64,000 bases of DNA from UMGS1649 sp045611765. GTDB lineage: Bacteria; Bacillota; Clostridia; TANB77; CAG-465. Below the pieces are notes generated by a model that did not search any database, had not been told where the DNA came from, and worked only from the letters and a program-made list of their open reading frames with translations. Positions 51,843-60,010 of the stretch are shown here, piece after piece. The translations under genes and the position numbers were made by a program. Location of the stretch: positions 124,001-188,000 of the forward strand of contig JAZKXT010000004.1 of NCBI GenBank assembly GCA_045611765.1. Direction: 5' to 3'. The stretch's first letter is position 1, and each line of letters starts with the position of its first letter.

Positions 51843-52599
51843 TTTGCTTCCTTACTCCTTTCTTGTATATAGCATAAAGGATTGTTGCAACAGCAAAAAA
51901 AGATATTCCAAGCGCTACAACTGATGTGATAAGTTTGCTTGTAGAAAAGTGTACAAATAGACTGGCTGGTGTGTAAATTACGTGTGTTGTAGGAAGTAAC
52001 ATTAATATGTTTTGTGCCCACCCTGGAAATAGTTCTATTGGGGTAAAAGCAAATATTAACATTGCTTTCTGACACAAAATCCAAACAGAAGAAACGTCTC
52101 TTCCGAGCCAAATTGCAAGTAACCCAATAATAATGTTGAATACTAACAGTAACACTGCTGCTATTAGCATTACCACAATGCTTACAACAAATTGCCATAC
52201 TGTAACGTGCAACGTTCCAGCAAAAACAATTCCCAAGATACTTCCCGCTATAAGCAAGGCAAATGTCATAGGCAGTTCTGACAATCCTTCTACAATTGTT
52301 CTAGTCATAAAATTGAACGGCTTTGTCATGTCATAGGCAAAGTCTCCCATTTCAACTTTGTTTGCAACCTTTTTGTAGTAATGATGAAACGAATACATTA
52401 TTGCTTCCGCCATTATTACATACCAGATTAATTCTTGCTTGGTATATCCTACCAAGGCCTTGCCTTCTAATACAAATTCCCAAAGGAACGAAAAGATGAC
52501 AATATGAATACAAAAAGAGAATACCGTGCCCACTTCGTCCAAAAGCTTGTTACATTGTTCAATAAGAGAAACTCTTGCAAACGCTAAATACTTTTTCAT
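51826..52599 (-). CDS. ABC-2 type transporter permease
   Basis: 257 aa with six hydrophobic segments. It carries MGDFAYDMTKPFNFM, the equivalent of the motif in its partner. ATG is 2 nt after the ATPase stop, with the SD inside the ATPase end (AAAGGAGG). Two different permeases with one ATPase is the usual three-gene exporter layout. Confidence 0.85.
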   Translation of the reverse strand: MKKYLAFARVSLIEQCNKLLDEVGTVFSFCIHIVIFSFLWEFVLEGKALVGYTKQELIWYVIMAEAIMYSFHHYYKKVANKVEMGDFAYDMTKPFNFMTRTIVEGLSELPMTFALLIAGSILGIVFAGTLHVTVWQFVVSIVVMLIAAVLLLVFNIIIGLLAIWLGRDVSSVWILCQKAMLIFAFTPIELFPGWAQNILMLLPTTHVIYTPASLFVHFSTSKLITSVVALGISFFAVATILYAIYKKGVRKQNVNGI

Positions 52600-52601
52600 G
52601 A

Positions 52602-53567
52602 TTAGCCTCCTTTGCCTGTTGTGTAAATATCATAAATGACATTTTCTAAAGATGTATTACTAATACTCAAATCTTGTACCTTACCGAGTTTCATAAGCTT
52701 TTCGATTACAGTGCCAACTTGAACAACACTTTCATCAAATTCTACAGTAATCTTTTCGCCAAAGTTTACTTGTAGTTTAGCATCATTCAATAATTCGTTT
52801 GCGTTGTCTTGACAAACTGGCTCTTCATAACTTACCTCAATTTTCTTTTTAGAAAGGAAGCCATGTTTAATATCTTCCAGTTTGCTGTCTAACATAACTT
52901 TGCCATGATTGATAAGGATAATCCTAGTGCACAACTTTTCAATATCCGAGATATCGTGGCTGGTAATAAAGATAGTCGTACCGTACTTTTCATTCAATGT
53001 ACGAATCATACGTCTAACCTTTTTCTTAACCACAATATCTAAGCCTATTGTAGGTTCGTCAAAAAATATAACGCGCGGTCTATGTAAAGTAACAGCTGCT
53101 ACTTCACAAATCATCCTTTGCCCAAGTGATAAGCTACTAACTTTTTTCTGCAATAGTTCATGTATATCAAAAAACTCTGCAATTTCATTTATTCTTTCTT
53201 CTAACGTTTTCTTGTCGATATCATAAATTGCACCTAACAATTTATAACTTTCAATGACCGGTAGATGAGAAAGCAAACAAGATTTTTGGCCAAACATTGT
53301 TGCAATGTTATATGTCATTTCCCTTCTCTGGTTCCAAGGATTAAATTCACAAACCGTCACGTCTCCCGAACTAGGATAAAGAATTCCTGTCATCATCTTA
53401 ATGGTAGTGCTCTTGCCCGCACCGTTTGGACCGATAAAGCCGATGATTTCGCCCGGCTTTACTTCAAAAGATATATTGTCTACCGCAGTAAACAATTCTT
53501 TTGTGCCTTTCTTTCCTTTGGTCTCAAATGTCTTACTAAGACCTGCCACTACGATTTCCTTTTTCAT
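52602..53567 (-). CDS. ABC transporter ATP-binding protein (ABC-2 exporter)
   Basis: 321 aa. Walker A GPNGAGKSTT (about 46), Q-loop, signature SLSLGQRM, Walker B VIFFDEPTIGLD, and the switch His in ITSHDI. A C-terminal domain of about 80 residues is typical for NatA/DrrA-like subunits. The substrate is unknown. The leader contains a 43-aa ORF and a terminator-like hairpin just before the SD. Confidence 0.93.
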   Translation of the reverse strand: MKKEIVVAGLSKTFETKGKKGTKELFTAVDNISFEVKPGEIIGFIGPNGAGKSTTIKMMTGILYPSSGDVTVCEFNPWNQRREMTYNIATMFGQKSCLLSHLPVIESYKLLGAIYDIDKKTLEERINEIAEFFDIHELLQKKVSSLSLGQRMICEVAAVTLHRPRVIFFDEPTIGLDIVVKKKVRRMIRTLNEKYGTTIFITSHDISDIEKLCTRIILINHGKVMLDSKLEDIKHGFLSKKKIEVSYEEPVCQDNANELLNDAKLQVNFGEKITVEFDESVVQVGTVIEKLMKLGKVQDLSISNTSLENVIYDIYTTGKGG

Positions 53568-53607
53568 AATAAATTCCTCCTTAAAAAGATTTTTAGATTT
53601 TACATAT

Positions 53608-53646
53608 AAAAAAGGTGTATCGACATTGCATCAATACACCTTTTTT
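53608..53646. terminator. Terminator-like hairpin between the 43-aa ORF and the exporter ATPase gene
   Basis: A perfect 13-bp stem (53608-53620 with 53634-53646) with T-runs on both strands, about 40 bp before the ATPase start. Since the only convincing promoter is upstream of the 43-aa ORF, transcription must pass through it, so it may act as an attenuator. Confidence 0.7.
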
Positions 53647-53678
53647 ATATAACAAACTAATATATGTAGACTTACTCA

Positions 53679-53810
53679 CTACATATTACTTCCCTTTGCT
53701 TTTATATATTTCATAGGACGCATTGATACGACAAATTCAGCTGGTTTAAGACCTAAACCTGCTACGACAAAATATTTTTGCATCGAACATATTCTATTGT
53801 TTGTAGTCAT
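53679..53810 (-). CDS. Small ORF, 43 aa, in the leader of the ABC exporter
   Basis: ATG 53810 follows a perfect AAAGGAGG at good spacing and the frame ends in TAG. The peptide has a short N-terminus, one Cys (about residue 9), a hydrophobic centre (KYFVVAGLGLKPAEFVVSM) and a basic C-terminus (KYIKAKGSN). It could be an exported peptide, a small regulatory peptide, or a leader peptide controlling the hairpin downstream. I recognise no family. Confidence 0.65.
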   Translation of the reverse strand: MTTNNRICSMQKYFVVAGLGLKPAEFVVSMRPMKYIKAKGSNM

Positions 53811-53910
53811 ACCAAATACCTCCTTTTCCTTCAATTTTTATTTTATATTTGTTATGATTATCACTTGGGCAATAAGTAAATCTACTCGGATTTAATCATC
53901 ACCTATTTTT

Positions 53911-53939
53911 AGGATAACATAATATTTTTGTTCTGTCAA
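53911..53939 (-). promoter_or_regulatory. Promoter of the 43-aa ORF-exporter unit
   Basis: Minus-strand TTGACA (53934-53939), 17-bp spacer, TATCCT (53911-53916), leaving a leader of about 95 nt that can form an AAATC/GATTT hairpin. Confidence 0.7.
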
Positions 53940-54001
53940 CCCTTTTTACTTTACATTTTTAAAATTTGTTTTATTTTGTATTATTTTTTCAAAAAGAAAA
54001 A

Positions 54002-54020
54002 CACATACAAAATGTATGTG
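54002..54020 (-). terminator. Terminator of prfA
   Basis: An 8-bp stem (54002-54009 with 54013-54020), then TTTTTCTTTTTG on the minus strand. Confidence 0.8.
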
Positions 54021-54034
54021 AATTCTACTCCTTA

Positions 54035-55093
54035 TTATTCTCCAGATTTTAGTCTTTCTGCTTTATCGAAGGCTTGCAATGCCTCAACTATAGACTCAAT
54101 ATTACCATTCATAAACGTTTCTAATTGATACATTGTAAAGTTTATTCTATGGTCTGTTACTCTTCCTTGTGGGAAATTATATGTTCTTATCTTTTCACTT
54201 CTTGCTCCACTTCCTACTTGTAGTTTTCTTGTATTGGCCATTTCCTGATTTTGTTTTTCTTGCATAAATTCATAAAGTTTTGCTCTAAGCATTTTCATAC
54301 AAGACTCTCTATTTTGTATTTGAGAACGTTCAGATTGGCTAGCGACAACAAATCCTGTCGGTACATGTGTTATTCTTACCGCAGACTCCGTTTTATTTAC
54401 GTGTTGTCCGCCTGCCCCTGAAGCCCTATATGTATCTATTTTTAAATCACTTGCATTTATTTCAACTTCAACTTCATCAACTTCAGGTAAAACAGCTACT
54501 GTTACTGTAGATGTGTGTATTCTTCCACTTGCTTCAGTTTCAGGAACACGTTGTACTCTGTGAACGCCACTTTCAAATTTAAGTTTACTATACGCGCCTT
54601 TACCTTTAATACTAAATGAAATTTCTTTTATTCCACCAAGTTCAGTTTCGTTTATATCCAAAACTTCAACTTGCCATCTGTTTAAATCTGCATACATAGA
54701 ATACATTCTGTACAATGCATGGGCAAAAAGTGCTGCTTCTTCGCCACCTGCTCCACCACGTATTTCAATAATTACGTTGTTATCATCGTTAGCATCTTTA
54801 GGTAAAAGCAATATTTTAAGTTCCTCTTCAAACCCAGGAATTTTGTTTTTGCATTCATAATATTCCACTTCTGCCATTTCCTTCATTTCTGGGTCACTCA
54901 TCATTTCTTCAGCTTCATCCATATTTTGTTTAATCTTTTTATATTCTCTATATTTTTCCACGACCTCTGTTAAACCAGACTGTTCTTTCATATATTTTTT
55001 GAAAGCATTTTGGTCTGCTATAACAGCGGGGTCAGATATTAATTTATTTAGTTCTTCATATCTTTTTTCTACTTCTTCTAATTTATCTAACAT
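54035..55093 (-). CDS. prfA: Peptide chain release factor 1
   Basis: 352 aa. It reads UAA and UAG and triggers peptide release. The catalytic GGQ is in ASGAGGQHVNKTESAVRITH (about 228), and VHRVQRVPETEASGRIHTS with the PxT-type recognition region matches RF1. It has its own promoter and terminator. Here it stands alone, without prmC next to it in the window. Confidence 0.96.
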   Translation of the reverse strand: MLDKLEEVEKRYEELNKLISDPAVIADQNAFKKYMKEQSGLTEVVEKYREYKKIKQNMDEAEEMMSDPEMKEMAEVEYYECKNKIPGFEEELKILLLPKDANDDNNVIIEIRGGAGGEEAALFAHALYRMYSMYADLNRWQVEVLDINETELGGIKEISFSIKGKGAYSKLKFESGVHRVQRVPETEASGRIHTSTVTVAVLPEVDEVEVEINASDLKIDTYRASGAGGQHVNKTESAVRITHVPTGFVVASQSERSQIQNRESCMKMLRAKLYEFMQEKQNQEMANTRKLQVGSGARSEKIRTYNFPQGRVTDHRINFTMYQLETFMNGNIESIVEALQAFDKAERLKSGE

Positions 55094-55114
55094 TGTTTCA
55101 CACTCCGTTTATAT

Positions 55115-55143
55115 ATTGTAACATTATATGGCCATATTTTCAA
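55115..55143 (-). promoter_or_regulatory. Promoter of prfA
   Basis: Minus-strand TTGAAA (55138-55143), 17-bp spacer, TACAAT (55115-55120). It overlaps a CCATATTTT/AAAATATGG palindrome (about 55132-55153). Confidence 0.65.
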
Positions 55144-55270
55144 GTAAAATATGGAAAATATACGAGCTCTAATTATTATAGTAAAAATTTTACATTTTTA
55201 ATAATATTTTTGCGCTTTACTTGCAAATACGCTGTAAGCGTTGCGTAATACACACAGGGAATATTTAGTC

Positions 55271-55463
55271 GTTGAGTGTCTACCTCCTATTCCAAAAGAA
55301 AGGAGGCCAGGTAATAATGAATAAGAGACTTTTCATTTTGAGAGTTCTTCGTTACATTGTTATCATTTTATTCTTTCTTACCTCTCTGGTAATAGAGATT
55401 AAAAAATGACACTCATTTGCATAAATGAGTGCATACCATAATTATTTGAGGTAGACATTCAAC
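55271..55463 (+). repeat. Inverted repeat flanking the 30-aa ORF (mRNA end-to-end pairing)
   Basis: 16-nt arms 55271-55286 and 55448-55463 with one mismatch. The left arm overlaps the anti-SD segment and the right arm overlaps the 5' strand of the terminator hairpin, so the pairings are mutually exclusive. Confidence 0.8.
55317..55409 (+). CDS. Hydrophobic 30-aa ORF, candidate type I toxin
   Basis: MNKRLFILRVLRYIVIILFF then LTSLVIEIKK: basic N-terminus, one membrane-spanning helix, charged C-terminus, the profile of type I toxins. The AGGAGG SD (55301-55306) is complementary to CCTCCT (55283-55288), so the SD can be sequestered in a local hairpin. In addition GTTGAGTGTCTACCTC (55271-55286) matches the complement of GAGGTAGACATTCAAC (55448-55463) in 15 of 16 positions, so the mRNA 5' and 3' ends can pair. 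The antisense RNA, expected for type I systems, was not identified. A leader peptide with no downstream gene is the weaker alternative. Confidence 0.6.
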   Translation: MNKRLFILRVLRYIVIILFFLTSLVIEIKK

Positions 55464-55490
55464 TTGCGGACTGAATGTTCCCTTTTATTT
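55412..55490 (+). terminator. Hairpins ending the 30-aa ORF transcript
   Basis: First an ACTCATTT/AAATGAGT stem (55411-55430), then ACATTCA/TGAATGT (55455-55461 with 55472-55478) followed by CCCTTTTATTTT, the likely terminator. Confidence 0.6.
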
Positions 55491-55552
55491 TATGTATTTC
55501 TACTTTATATATACATATAAACACAGATTGTTTGTTTTGTCAAATATAAGAT

Positions 55553-55798
55553 TTATATTCGTGTAACTTTATCATTATCTTTTTTATTAAGTATTTTTGA
55601 TGTAGTTATTAATGATAGTATAGGACTAAGGACAATTGATGCTATTAACCCATAAGCCCATATACCACTATCACCACCACCTGTATTCGTATTTATTTCA
55701 ATAAAATATAGTGGTATCATACTAATTATACCAACAATCATGGCATATCCATAAAACAACACAATAAACAATACTATTGCTAAAAACAATTTTTTCAT
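55553..55798 (-). CDS. Small membrane protein, 81 aa, unknown function
   Basis: Two hydrophobic segments (about 4-35 and 47-66) around a polar loop NTNTGGGDSG, and a charged C-terminus. ATG 55798 follows AGGTGA. No family recognised. It lies directly downstream of the spo0A fragment, a position equivalent to that of the 179-aa membrane protein gene relative to intact spo0A only in the sense that both border a repeat copy. Confidence 0.6.
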   Translation of the reverse strand: MKKLFLAIVLFIVLFYGYAMIVGIISMIPLYFIEINTNTGGGDSGIWAYGLIASIVLSPILSLITTSKILNKKDNDKVTRI

Positions 55799-55869
55799 AT
55801 ATTTTCACCTATTACATATTTACTTTTATATTATATTAAATAAGATTTTCCTTTTCAACTATTTCCTAA

Positions 55870-56202
55870 CAAAAAAACTTCCCCTTTCACTAAATTACAT
55901 TCAAAATGTAACCCAATGAATAGAAAAAGTTTATTGCTTTTCTCTCAAACATATTTATAGGTTTTATTCCGGATTTTTCACTTAAAATAACTACCTTTTT
56001 ACATAGTTTGTAGGTTTTGTGAAATCCTACACCACGCTTCTTACCAAACTTCCTGTATTTTTACATTCAAGCCTAATCTTATCTGCAATAAGCGCTATAA
56101 ATTCCGAATTTGTAGGTTTTCCTTTATTTGAATTTACAGTATATCCAAATATTTTGTCATGTACTGCAATTTCACCTCTATTCCATGCTACTTCTATTGC
56201 AT
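55870..56202 (-). pseudogene. Partial duplicate of the spo0A 3' end and downstream region
   Basis: These 333 bp repeat 57143-57474 with high identity. On the minus strand 56202 to 56027 encode the last 58 residues of Spo0A, including the stop, with an unchanged amino acid sequence. The 11 nucleotide differences are all at third codon positions and synonymous. The copy lacks the rest of the gene and any start signal, so it is not expressed as a protein. Upstream of it, 56203-56482 is AT-rich sequence without recognisable genes. Confidence 0.9.
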
Positions 56203-56482
56203 TTGTGATTTAGTTCCTCTTTAATTTGACTTGTTATGTAATTTGTGTGATGTGGTCTTTTCTTATAATTCGCACATAGTTTGTTGTATTGTATTTAGAT
56301 TATTTATACGCCTATTGTACTACACCAATTTTGGCTAGTCAAGACCAATAAATGCTTGTATGCAGAAAAACTTTTGTCAGTTGGCGCGCGCACAATGAAA
56401 CAAATGAAAGTTAAATATTGCACTTCTTGGCGCAAAAAAACGAACCCAAAAATTCAAATGTTTTTGAGCTCTGTTGTTTTTA

Positions 56483-57022
56483 TTATAGTTCTGCTTCTAA
56501 TTTATATTTTACATATCTTATCATTGCAATATTAACAACTAAATCTACAATTGTACTTATAACAAGTGTTGTATATTCAGTTTTTCTTGCTTGAGAAACA
56601 GTTTCTTCTAATTCTGTTTTATAATAGTCTCCTAATACGCTATTTTCATATCTATTATTTGTAATTTCTATTGTTTCATTTATTTTATTTTCAAATTTTA
56701 TCACATCAAATATAGTTCCTATCAATATAATTGCAACTAAGAAAACAAATAAGTTCTTTACTATACTTTGTATTCCAGACCTATCAGTTGTTTTCTTTTT
56801 TAATACAGATTTTACTGCTAATTTCCAAGCCACAATTGTACCAATTACTGATAATACTATTGAAACTGCACTTTGCACCCATGTTGGTGCGAATAATAAA
56901 AAGTCACTTAACATCATTGCTATAATTGCAACAACTATTGTTACTAATATGCCATATAATATATGACCAAATATAATTTCTGATGTAAATTTTCCAACAG
57001 ATACATATTTTTTTTCGTTCAT
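56483..57022 (-). CDS. Membrane protein, 179 aa, unknown function
   Basis: Four hydrophobic segments (about 18-40, 47-68, 88-107 and 152-170) with a charged loop (FENKINETIEITNNRYENS) between the third and fourth. ATG 57022 follows AAGGGGGG. No family recognised. It is enclosed by the two spo0A-end repeats, so it entered or was trapped by the same event. A TATAAT at about 57080 is the best -10 candidate. Confidence 0.65.
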   Translation of the reverse strand: MNEKKYVSVGKFTSEIIFGHILYGILVTIVVAIIAMMLSDFLLFAPTWVQSAVSIVLSVIGTIVAWKLAVKSVLKKKTTDRSGIQSIVKNLFVFLVAIILIGTIFDVIKFENKINETIEITNNRYENSVLGDYYKTELEETVSQARKTEYTTLVISTIVDLVVNIAMIRYVKYKLEAEL

Positions 57023-57298
57023 AAAATCCCCCCTTATACATTTTATATAGATATTAAAATAGAAATTATAGCACTATATAATCTCTCGTTAATATTCTAC
57101 CATATATTAAAAACAATGTAAATATAACTTTTATATTGAATACAAAAAAACTTCCCCCTTCATTAAATTACATTTAAAATATAATCCAATGAATAGAAAA
57201 AGTTTATTGCTTTTCTCTAAATATATTTATAGGTTTTATTCCGGATTTTTCACTTAAAATAACTACCTTTTTACATAGTTTGTAGGTTTTGTGAAATC

Positions 57299-58120
57299 CT
57301 ACACCACGCTTCTTACCAAACTTCCTGTGTTTTTGCATTCAAGCCTAATCTTATCTGCGATGAGCGCTATGAATTCCGAATTAGTAGGCTTCCCTTTGTT
57401 TGAATTTACAGTATATCCAAATATCTTGTCATGTACTGCAATTTCACCTCTGTTCCATGCTACTTCTATTGCATGTCTAATTGCACGTTCTACTCTTGAA
57501 GGTGTTGTTTCATATTTCTTTGCCAAAAGAGGATACAAACTCTTTGTTACTGCATTAATTATGTCTTCATTATTTACTGACATTATTATCGCTTCTCTTA
57601 GATATTGATAACCTTTTATGTGAGCTGGCACTCCTAAATCGTGAATTAAATTTGTTATTTTTACTTCAACTGGTTCTCCGTTTATTTTTACACTTTTTGT
57701 TGTAACATATTTATTCCCTTTACTTTCGTAAAATGAATTTGTAACTGCCCCCAATTCTCTTATCCTTCCTATTAAAGTATCTAAATCAAAAGGCTTTATA
57801 ACATAATATGTTGCCCCTAGCGCCATTGCTTTACCTGTTATTTTTTCTTGACCTATTGCCGACATTACAACAATATGAGGTTTCTTTTCAACCGCACACT
57901 CTTCTATATCTTCTAGTACTGCTAGGCCATCTCTTTCCGGCATTATTATATCTAATAATAATATGTCAGGTTTAACTTCTTTCATTTTTGTTACTACACC
58001 ATTTCCATCGTTAAGTGTCGCGACTACTTCCATATCTTGTTGTGAATTTATAAACATTTTAAGTAGCTTCACAAATTCTGCATTATCATCCACAATCATT
58101 ACTTTCATTTTTTCTTCCAT
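57299..58120 (-). CDS. spo0A: Stage 0 sporulation protein A (master sporulation regulator)
   Basis: 273 aa from ATG 58120 (SD TAGGAGG). The receiver domain (1-about 120) has the acidic pocket VDDN, phosphoacceptor Asp in LLLDIIMPERDG and Lys in VIKPF. The effector domain (about 155-273) has the Spo0A-C helix-turn-helix YLREAIIMSV, TKSLYPLLAKKYETTPSRVERAIRHAIEVAWNRG and the conserved end TNSEFIALIADKIRLE. Phosphorylated Spo0A activates the sporulation programme. spoIVB, the usual neighbour, is not upstream; mnmA is divergent instead. A TGTCGAT resembling a 0A box lies at 58221, upstream of the promoter. Confidence 0.97.
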   Translation of the reverse strand: MEEKMKVMIVDDNAEFVKLLKMFINSQQDMEVVATLNDGNGVVTKMKEVKPDILLLDIIMPERDGLAVLEDIEECAVEKKPHIVVMSAIGQEKITGKAMALGATYYVIKPFDLDTLIGRIRELGAVTNSFYESKGNKYVTTKSVKINGEPVEVKITNLIHDLGVPAHIKGYQYLREAIIMSVNNEDIINAVTKSLYPLLAKKYETTPSRVERAIRHAIEVAWNRGEIAVHDKIFGYTVNSNKGKPTNSEFIALIADKIRLECKNTGSLVRSVV

Positions 58121-58161
58121 TGTTCCTCCTATTTTTCTATATTTTTCCAACCAACGGCTTA

Positions 58162-58190
58162 ATTATACTCCAATATTTTCCAATTTACAA
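58162..58190 (-). promoter_or_regulatory. Promoter of spo0A
   Basis: Minus-strand TTGTAA (58185-58190), 17-bp spacer, TATAAT (58162-58167). A sigma-H-type promoter was not recognised but is not excluded. Confidence 0.6.
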
Positions 58191-58271
58191 GTATATATTT
58201 TATCCTCTTTTGTTTTTATTTGTCGATAACACTTAGTTTTCATTGTTTTTCTACTACATTAACTCTTTTCT

Positions 58272-58300
58272 TTGAAAATTTCATAAAATTATGCTAAAAT
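58272..58300 (+). promoter_or_regulatory. Promoter of mnmA
   Basis: TTGAAA (58272-58277), 17-bp spacer, TAAAAT (58295-58300). The leader is only about 12 nt. Confidence 0.65.
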
Positions 58301-58318
58301 ATATATTGGTGATAAAAA

Positions 58319-59371
58319 ATGCACGAAAATATTAGAAAGAAAGTAGTTATTGGATTAAGCGGTGGTGTAGATAGCTCAGTAGCCGCCTTGCTTTTAAAAC
58401 AGTCTGGTTATGATGTTATTGGAGTAACACTTCACTTATGTGATGATACTTTACCATCCATAGATGACGCTAAAAAAGTAGCCGAAAAATTAGACATTCC
58501 TTTTCATTGTTTGGATTTAAGAAATGAATTTAAGAAATATGTTATAGATTACTTTGCCAATGAATATACTTTGGGACGTACTCCTAATCCTTGCATAGAA
58601 TGCAATAAACATCTAAAGTTTGGATTAATGTTACAAAAAGCCAAAGAGTTATTTAATGCTGACTATATAGCAACTGGTCATTACGCTAAAATCGAATACA
58701 ATAAAGAAACAGATAGGTATTATATATGTGAATCTGATGCTTCTGGCAAAGACCAAACTTATGTGTTATACAATCTAACTCAAGAACAGCTTAAGCATAC
58801 ATTAATGCCTTTGGGGAAATATTCTAAAGAACAAATACGTGAAATTGCTAATCAATATGGTTTCTTAAATGCAAACAAAAAGGACAGTCAAGAGATTTGT
58901 TTTGTTAAGGATAACGACTATGCCGGTTTCATTGAAAGAGAGTATAACTATAAGCCTATCAAAGGAGAATTTGTAGACACTGTTGGAAATAAATATGGAT
59001 TACACAAAGGAATAATCCATTATACTGTGGGACAAAGAAGAGGTTTAGGACTTTCCTTAAAATCTCCCCTATATGTTAAAAAATTGGATGCAAATAATCA
59101 TCAGGTAATCCTTGCTCCCAAAGAGCAACTTTATTCTGACAGTCTTATTTGTAGTAATGTTAACTTAATTACAATTGACAAATTAACTTCGCCTATTACA
59201 AGTACAGTTAAAATTAGATACAGCGCGCCTAAAGTTAACGCAACTCTTATACCTTTGGATAACGGAAATATAAAAGTAGTGTTTGATGAGCCCCAAAAAG
59301 CTGTTACTCCAGGGCAAGCTGTTGTCTTTTATGATAACAATATTGTTGTCGGTGGCGGAACAATAATTTAA
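58319..59371 (+). CDS. mnmA: tRNA-uridine 2-sulfurtransferase MnmA
   Basis: 350 aa. It thiolates the wobble U34 of Lys, Glu and Gln tRNAs. PP-loop GLSGGVDSSVAA at the N-terminus, the first catalytic Cys in NPCIECNKHLKFG (about 100) and the second in DSQEICFV (about 198), and the C-terminal barrel. ATG follows GGTGAT. The sulfur donor IscS is not in the window. Confidence 0.96.
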   Translation: MHENIRKKVVIGLSGGVDSSVAALLLKQSGYDVIGVTLHLCDDTLPSIDDAKKVAEKLDIPFHCLDLRNEFKKYVIDYFANEYTLGRTPNPCIECNKHLKFGLMLQKAKELFNADYIATGHYAKIEYNKETDRYYICESDASGKDQTYVLYNLTQEQLKHTLMPLGKYSKEQIREIANQYGFLNANKKDSQEICFVKDNDYAGFIEREYNYKPIKGEFVDTVGNKYGLHKGIIHYTVGQRRGLGLSLKSPLYVKKLDANNHQVILAPKEQLYSDSLICSNVNLITIDKLTSPITSTVKIRYSAPKVNATLIPLDNGNIKVVFDEPQKAVTPGQAVVFYDNNIVVGGGTII

Positions 59372-59414
59372 TAACTCGACGATTTAATAACGTAACAATA
59401 TATATGAATAGCAA

Positions 59415-59447
59415 AATAGGAGAAAACTTTAAACGCTTTCTCCTATT
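59415..59447. terminator. Bidirectional terminator between mnmA and yigZ-like gene
   Basis: A perfect 11-bp stem (59415-59425 with 59437-59447), then ATTTTCGTTTTT on the plus strand. Confidence 0.8.
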
Positions 59448-59470
59448 ATTTTCGTTTTTCCATTTTGTAA

Positions 59471-60010
59471 TCACGCCATGTATTTAGGCTTTTTATATTT
59501 TATCTCTACTTTTTCTGCTCTAATTACATCTTGAATAATACAGCTTGACGTTTGTAATTTTCTCTTTATATTCTCTTCCTCTTTATACTCGCAAACGATA
59601 CTTTCATCTACATATTCAACATATGGTACTTTATTACATTTGCTTAATGCATCCTTAGCAACAGTAGCATAAGCACGAGTTAATGGACCTGCCCCAAGTA
59701 ATATTCCACCAAAATATCTAATTACTATAACAAGTACATTTATTAAGTTCTCTTTTTCTAATATAGAATATATCGGTTTTCCCGCTGTTCCTTGTGGCTC
59801 TTTATCATCAGTAAAACGTCCACTGGATTTTAGCATATATGCATATACTACATGCCTAGCATCTTTGTATTCTTCTCTTGCCTCTTGTATTTTCTTTTCA
59901 GCCATTTCTTGGCTATCTATATAATGTACTAGTGCTATAAATTTAGATTTTTTTACTTCTAATATATTTGTTTCTACCTTTTCCCTGTTTGCTAGTTCAA
60001 ACTTTTCCAT
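59471..60010 (-). CDS. YigZ/IMPACT (UPF0029) family protein
   Basis: 179 aa, shorter than the usual two-domain form of about 210. The IMPACT signature DARHVVYAYML, with FTDDKEPQGTAGKPI and VIVIRYFGGILLGAGPLTRAY, is complete. The C-terminal ferredoxin-like domain seems shortened. The molecular role is unsettled in bacteria. ATG overlaps the upstream stop (TAATG). Confidence 0.9.
   Translation of the reverse strand: MEKFELANREKVETNILEVKKSKFIALVHYIDSQEMAEKKIQEAREEYKDARHVVYAYMLKSSGRFTDDKEPQGTAGKPIYSILEKENLINVLVIVIRYFGGILLGAGPLTRAYATVAKDALSKCNKVPYVEYVDESIVCEYKEEENIKRKLQTSSCIIQDVIRAEKVEIKYKKPKYMA

Larger units (their letters stand above)
55870..57474. repeat. Direct repeat of about 330 bp (55870-56202 and 57143-57474)
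   Basis: Two same-orientation copies flank the 179-aa membrane protein gene and its upstream region. The shared part includes the spo0A 3' end and about 155 bp downstream. Homologous recombination between the copies would delete 1.27 kb but leave an intact spo0A. Confidence 0.9.
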
